Positions 60,387 through 64,000 of a DNA stretch of 64,000 bases are shown here, in pieces (the first letter of the stretch is position 1; each line of letters opens with the position of its first letter). The position numbers were made by a program, and so were the translations under genes. Under the pieces are notes generated by a model, which did no database searches, had not been told where the DNA came from, and saw only the letters and a program-made list of their open reading frames with translations. Source of the stretch: Myxococcales bacterium (GTDB lineage: Bacteria > Myxococcota_A > Polyangia > Polyangiales > Polyangiaceae); contig JADJCA010000001.1 in the NCBI GenBank assembly GCA_016703425.1, forward strand, positions 806,001-870,000, read 5' to 3'.

Positions 60387-61187
60387 GTGCGCCCCATCCA
60401 CCCCGCCCTCGCCTTCGCCGTTGTCCTCGGCCTCTTGACGCCGAGGGCTGCCCTCGCCGTCTCGACCGGACGCTCCGGCGCGACCGGAAAACAAGGTGCC
60501 GATCAGATCTGCAACATGTGCCACAGCGGTGGCGTCGCGCCAACGGTGGTGCTCACAGGACCGAACACGCTCACGCCGGGCCAGGTCGCGCAGTACAAGC
60601 TCACCATTACGCCGCCCGCGGGCGAGATGAATCGCGCGACAGGCATGGGCGTCGCGGCGACCGATGGCATCACGCTCACGCCAGGACCGAACCAGAAGCT
60701 GTTGAACGGCGAGATCGTGCACAACGCACCGCTCGATGTGCCTGCCAACGCCTCCAACGAATACACCTTCACGCTGACGGCGCCGGCGGCGCCAGGGGCC
60801 ATCACGCTCTGGGCCGCGGGCAACAACGTCAACAAGAACGGGAACAACCAGGGCGATCTCGCCGCGACGACCAGTCTGCCGATCACGGTCATCCCCGCGT
60901 CATCGAGCACCAGCGACGCGGGCGTGGCGCCCCCGGCGGCAGCCTCCGCGGACGCCGCCGCCGCGCCGCCCGGCCAGAACCTGGCGACCAGCCCGACCGT
61001 CGCAGCGAGCGGCGGCGATGGGGGCACCTCGCCCTTCTACCTTCGCAACGCCGACGAGGAGACGGAGCCGCACTTCGCTGACACGGGCCTTTCGTGCAGC
61101 GTCTCGCGAGGCTCCGGCGGCGCGTCCGGCTTCGGCTTCGGCATGGCGCTCGTCGGCCTCCTCTTGCGGCGCGGAAGGCGCCGATGA
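60387..61187 (+). CDS. MYXO-CTERM-like surface protein with CxxCH, copy 1
   Basis: Start uncertain: GTG 60387 gives a clean signal peptide (PALAFAVVLGLLTPRAALA), but the frame is open upstream to 60204. Near residue 40 is CNMCHSGG, a haem-like CxxCH. A beta-sandwich domain follows (LTGPNTLTPGQVAQYKLTITPPAG), then a Ser/Ala/Pro-rich linker and the C-terminal sorting signal: Cys (GLSCSV), hydrophobic helix (FGFGMALVGLLL) and Arg tail (RRGRRR). Myxosortase-type anchoring would place it on the surface. Overlaps the next gene by ATGA. Confidence 0.78.
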   Translation: MRPIHPALAFAVVLGLLTPRAALAVSTGRSGATGKQGADQICNMCHSGGVAPTVVLTGPNTLTPGQVAQYKLTITPPAGEMNRATGMGVAATDGITLTPGPNQKLLNGEIVHNAPLDVPANASNEYTFTLTAPAAPGAITLWAAGNNVNKNGNNQGDLAATTSLPITVIPASSSTSDAGVAPPAAASADAAAAPPGQNLATSPTVAASGGDGGTSPFYLRNADEETEPHFADTGLSCSVSRGSGGASGFGFGMALVGLLLRRGRRR

Positions 61188-61999
61188 AGTGGCGCGCCTC
61201 TGCCGCCTCAGTGGCGCTCGTGCTTGCACCATCCATGGCGGAAGCCAACCCGCTGGGGCTCGACGGCTACACCGGAAAATATGGTGCAACCTGCAACGAA
61301 TGCCACTCGGGCGGCACCGCGCCCCAGGTGTCGTTGACCGGTCCCTCAACGTTGACGGCGGGTCAAACGGCCGAATACACGCTTAAGGTTGCGAGCGGCG
61401 CCGCCATCGTCGGAATGGGCGGCGCGGCCTCCGACGGGGCCGAAGTGAGCCCCGGCAAGAACACGAAGCAGAAGTTCGCCGAGGTCGTGCATGCCGCGCC
61501 GCTCGCGCCGGCGAACAACGCCGTCTTCTCGTTCAAGGTCAAAGCGCCCACCTACAACGGCCCCATCACCGTCTACGCCGTGGCGAACGCCTGCAACAAC
61601 AACAACGGCTCGTCGGGGGATCGGGCGGCGGAGACGCTCATGACGGTCACCATCACGGGCGGCTCCAACGCCCCACCGCCGCCACCCCCGTCGTCGCCGG
61701 TCGACGCGGGAGCGGGCGGCGTACCGGTGGCTGGCGGTGCCTCGCCCGCAACGTCTCCGGACGCATCACCGCGCGCGAGCACCAGCGCGTCGCCCGACGG
61801 CGGCACGAGCGGCCCCTCCAACGCGCCGAATGGCTACTACGTCGTGGAAGGTGACGACGCCGGCCCGGGCCTCGCTTGCTCCGTGCAGCGGGCTGGGCGT
61901 CGCGTCGGACCTGGGAGCGCGCCGATGGGCGCGCTCGCGGCGGCCTTGATGTTGTGGCGACGACGCCGCGCCCGAGACGCTACGCGCCCGGGTACATGA
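61184..61999 (+). CDS. MYXO-CTERM-like surface protein with CxxCH, copy 2
   Basis: 271 residues from ATG 61184 (ATGA). Signal (SVALVLAPSMAEA), CNECHSGGTAPQVSLTGPSTLTAGQ matching copy 1, a beta domain, a Pro/Ser linker with PPPPPPSS, then GLACSV, a hydrophobic segment and RRRRAR. Very similar to copy 1, so a tandem duplication. MXAN_6652-type family is my best match. Its 3' end overlaps the convergent kinase gene by 20 bp. Confidence 0.78.
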   Translation: MKWRASAASVALVLAPSMAEANPLGLDGYTGKYGATCNECHSGGTAPQVSLTGPSTLTAGQTAEYTLKVASGAAIVGMGGAASDGAEVSPGKNTKQKFAEVVHAAPLAPANNAVFSFKVKAPTYNGPITVYAVANACNNNNGSSGDRAAETLMTVTITGGSNAPPPPPPSSPVDAGAGGVPVAGGASPATSPDASPRASTSASPDGGTSGPSNAPNGYYVVEGDDAGPGLACSVQRAGRRVGPGSAPMGALAAALMLWRRRRARDATRPGT

Positions 62000-63215
62000 C
62001 GTTGATGAGCGTATCGAGATCCTGGCTGAGCTCGTTCGCCGTGGGATAGCGACGCTTGGGGTCGCGCGCCAGTGACTTGGTGAGGATCGCCGCGAGCCGC
62101 GAATCCATGTCGGGCTTGATGAGCCGCGGCGGGCGGACCTCTTGCGTCGCGACGCGACGCAAGACCTCCTCGAGCGGACCCTTCAAGTCGTGGGGGTGTT
62201 CGTTGAGCAGGAGGCGATAGAGGAGAATGCCGAGCCCGTAGACGTCGGTGCGCGTGTCGACTTTGCTCGCGCGACCGGCCGCTTGCTCCGGCGCCATGAA
62301 CGCCGGCGTTCCGACGACGAGGCCTTCCTCCGTCAAGAACGCGCGGCCCTCGTCCAAGGACATGAGCGACTTCGCCAATCCGAAGTCGACAATCTTCGGC
62401 TCACCGCCCTTGGTGACGAGCACGTTTCCCGGCTTCAAGTCGCGGTGAATGATGCCGCGCGCATGCGCGTGACCGACGGCGGCGGCGACCTTCTGCATGA
62501 GCCGCATGATCTCGCGCTCGCCGAGGTTCTTCTCCTTGACCCAATTCGCGATGTCGACGCCGTCGACCAGCTCCATGGCGTAGCCATAAACGCCGTCCTG
62601 AACGCAGCTCGAATAGATGCGAACGATGCTTGGATGATCGAGCTTGGCCGTGAGCTCCACCTCGCGGAGGAAGCGAGCCTTCTCGTCCTCGTTGACGCGT
62701 TCGATGCGAATCAGCTTGAGCGCGACCTCGCGGCGCGTGCCATTTTGGATGGCGCGGTACACGATGCCTCGGGCGCCCTTGCCGAGGGGGCCGATGATTT
62801 CGTAGCCCTCGACGTGAGGCCCCGGCGAGGCCATGGGCGAGATGACGCTGAGAATGCGAACGCCCACCGCGAGGCGGCTTCGGAGCTCGCTCGACGAAAC
62901 AGGCTTCGTCAGGAAGTCGTCGGCGCCGGCGTCGAGGCCTTGAACGATGTCCTCTTTGCCGCTCTTGCTGGTGAGCAAGATCACGTAGACGTAAGGCATC
63001 TCGGTCGACTGCTTGAGCTTCTCGCAAAGCGCGAGTCCGGTCATGCCGGGCATCATCCAGTCGAGCAGCGCGAGCCGCGGCCCGTCGGCCTTCTTGAGTT
63101 CTTCCCAGGCCGCGATGCCGTCGGCCACGGCGTGGACCTCATAGCCCCACTTCTCCGCGGTGCCTTCGAGGAGCTTCCGCGTGAGACCATCGTCGTCGGC
63201 GATGAGAACCTTCAA
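61980..63215 (-). CDS. Response-regulator receiver fused to Ser/Thr kinase
   Basis: 411 residues from TTG 63215 (GGAG 7 bases upstream). Receiver: MKVLIADDDG (D8, D9), LLDWMMPG (phospho-acceptor D52), TKPVSS (Lys ~104). Kinase: IIGPLGKGARGIVYRA, VALKLIR, HRDLKPGNVL, DFGLAKSL, GTPAFMAPEQ. The fusion joins two-component signalling to Ser/Thr phosphorylation and lacks any transmembrane segment, so it is cytoplasmic. Such receiver-kinase proteins are typical of myxobacteria. Confidence 0.9.
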   Translation of the reverse strand: MKVLIADDDGLTRKLLEGTAEKWGYEVHAVADGIAAWEELKKADGPRLALLDWMMPGMTGLALCEKLKQSTEMPYVYVILLTSKSGKEDIVQGLDAGADDFLTKPVSSSELRSRLAVGVRILSVISPMASPGPHVEGYEIIGPLGKGARGIVYRAIQNGTRREVALKLIRIERVNEDEKARFLREVELTAKLDHPSIVRIYSSCVQDGVYGYAMELVDGVDIANWVKEKNLGEREIMRLMQKVAAAVGHAHARGIIHRDLKPGNVLVTKGGEPKIVDFGLAKSLMSLDEGRAFLTEEGLVVGTPAFMAPEQAAGRASKVDTRTDVYGLGILLYRLLLNEHPHDLKGPLEEVLRRVATQEVRPPRLIKPDMDSRLAAILTKSLARDPKRRYPTANELSQDLDTLINVMYPGA

Positions 63216-63305
63216 GTCATTACTCCGGCGATGGTTTTCGCGAACGTCAGCGCCCCGTCATCCTACAAACTTCGGCGCGCCACGGCAGGAAAAAATCGGC
63301 GCCCC

Positions 63306-64000
63306 TCAGCCGTCGCGGGGGACGGGCCGCGGCGACAGAACGGCCTCGCCATCGGGAAAAATAGACAGCGCGCCGAAGCGCGCGCGGTCGGCGCCGGTGA
63401 CGCCCTCGAGGCGGCGGACGAGATCCTCCTTGCGAAGGTAGATTTCGCGGCGGCGACCGTCGTCGCTCTCTTCCTTGAGCGAAAGCTCATGTTGGTTCGG
63501 GCTGCGCCGCGCCACCTCGTTGGCCGTTGGGGCAAACATGGTGACGACGCGATCGACGACCTCACCCATGCGGTCGGTCTCGAAGGCGTCGACCATATCG
63601 AGGTGCAACGACGCGAGGCGGCGGCGGTGGGGCAAGAGGTCACGGGTGCTCTTCTTAATCACCTGCCAGAGGCGCTCGAGGTGGGCCCGGTCCTGAGGCT
63701 CGACGTTCACGGACAAGACCTGGTCGAGCTCCGCGTCATCGGGGTGGCGCACGTCGGCCGTGAGGCCGCTGTCGACGCGACGCAGGTTGAAGACGAGGCT
63801 GTCGTCCTTCTGTTCGGCGCGCTTGCGCAAGCGGAGCTCGGCCGTGTCTTCGTCGAGCTCGAACCCCGAAAGGATGAAGTCGTCGAGCTTCACGACGTCG
63901 CGTTGCACGTTCTTGTTGAACCAACTGCGCTTGGCCCCGACGAGGAGCTCAAGGTTCGGCGCGAAGTCGCCGGCGCGGCGCGGGTGACGCCACTCGGCGA
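63306..64000 (-). CDS. Hypothetical protein, partial (5' end outside window)
   Basis: Frame is open to the right edge without a start; the visible part (about 230 residues) begins EWRHPRRAGDFAPNLELLVGAKRSWFNK. It contains charged, structured sequence (LDDFILSGFELDEDTAELRLRKRAEQKDDSLVFNLRRV, DRAHLERLWQVIKKSTRDLLPHRR) and ends VPRDG-TGA. No family recognised. May be co-transcribed with the receiver-kinase gene 90 bp away. Confidence 0.6.
   Translation of the reverse strand, partial: AEWRHPRRAGDFAPNLELLVGAKRSWFNKNVQRDVVKLDDFILSGFELDEDTAELRLRKRAEQKDDSLVFNLRRVDSGLTADVRHPDDAELDQVLSVNVEPQDRAHLERLWQVIKKSTRDLLPHRRRLASLHLDMVDAFETDRMGEVVDRVVTMFAPTANEVARRSPNQHELSLKEESDDGRRREIYLRKEDLVRRLEGVTGADRARFGALSIFPDGEAVLSPRPVPRDG

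Noticed and set aside
1..64000. CRISPR arrays, rRNA genes, insertion sequences
   Set aside because: No regularly spaced repeats, rRNA stretches or transposase genes were recognised in the window.

Overview
The window looks like the chromosome of a high-GC, predatory-type deltaproteobacterium (Myxococcota, probably Polyangia). The evidence is three Ser/Thr protein kinases (one fused to a sulfatase-modifying FGE domain, one to a response-regulator receiver), many lipoproteins, MYXO-CTERM-like tails, a TPR-CHAT protein beside a sigma/anti-sigma pair, and pervasive GC-rich codon use. The host uses the standard code: greB and several other conserved chromosomal genes end at TAG.

Left chromosomal arm (1-9508): STPK-FGE kinase (partial), greB, a Q/G-rich lipoprotein, a diheme cytochrome c-rhodanese lipoprotein, a frameshifted DNA-methylase-like gene coupled to a DUF4279 gene, a winged-helix regulator, and several lipoproteins including a LamG protein and a TPR membrane protein.

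Integrated element (9509-21064, about 11.5 kb): bounded by a 51-bp direct repeat that is the 3' part of a tRNA-Phe(GAA) gene; the intact tRNA is at 21018-21090 (minus). It carries a tyrosine recombinase at the tRNA end, an excisionase-like HTH gene, a ribbon-helix-helix regulator, a primase-polymerase/VapE-type helicase, iteron-like repeats, and small accessory genes, but no recognisable capsid, tail, terminase or conjugation gene. It therefore resembles a phage satellite or small integrative replicon. The main observation of this annotation is here. The plus-strand replication operon (11007-17229) reads as one chain of 12 genes joined by ATGA/GTGA-type overlaps, but only if TAG is translated as an amino acid. 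Twelve TAG codons lie in frame in this chain (at 11241, 11495, 12365, 12886, 13272, 13337, 14262, 14566, 14883, 14918, 15995, 17137), with no in-frame TAA or TGA except the TGA that closes each gene, and no frameshifts. One TAG sits inside the conserved part of the primase-VapE protein. Two more lie at 19566 and 19652 in the RHH/excisionase pair. The integrase and the minus-strand accessory genes look compatible with the standard code. This suggests an amber-recoded, possibly helper-dependent, module inside a standard-code host. I found no suppressor tRNA by eye. In addition, the attachment core lies inside the integrase reading frame, so integration swaps the integrase C-terminus; its displaced 55-residue tail is still readable at 9560-9727.

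Right chromosomal arm (21092-64000): two copies of a Rieske oxygenase plus HxD...H oxygenase-like module flank a glycosyltransferase / glutathionylspermidine-synthase-like / DUF350 operon. These are followed by a TPR-CHAT lipoprotein gene with two compensating frameshifts, a lipoprotein, an ECF-like sigma factor and a probable anti-sigma factor. Then come a Cys-rich duplicated lipoprotein, an Fe-oxygenase-like gene, an exported methyltransferase-like protein, a membrane metalloprotease and Lon. The remainder is a multiheme cytochrome lipoprotein, an STPK, tsaB-thiolase-MoxR (coupled), an M16 protease pair (one degenerate), an M1 aminopeptidase, two tandem MYXO-CTERM CxxCH proteins, and a receiver-kinase fusion.

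Four apparent single-base frameshifts (methylase, integrase, two in the CHAT gene) may be sequencing errors and should be checked on reads.
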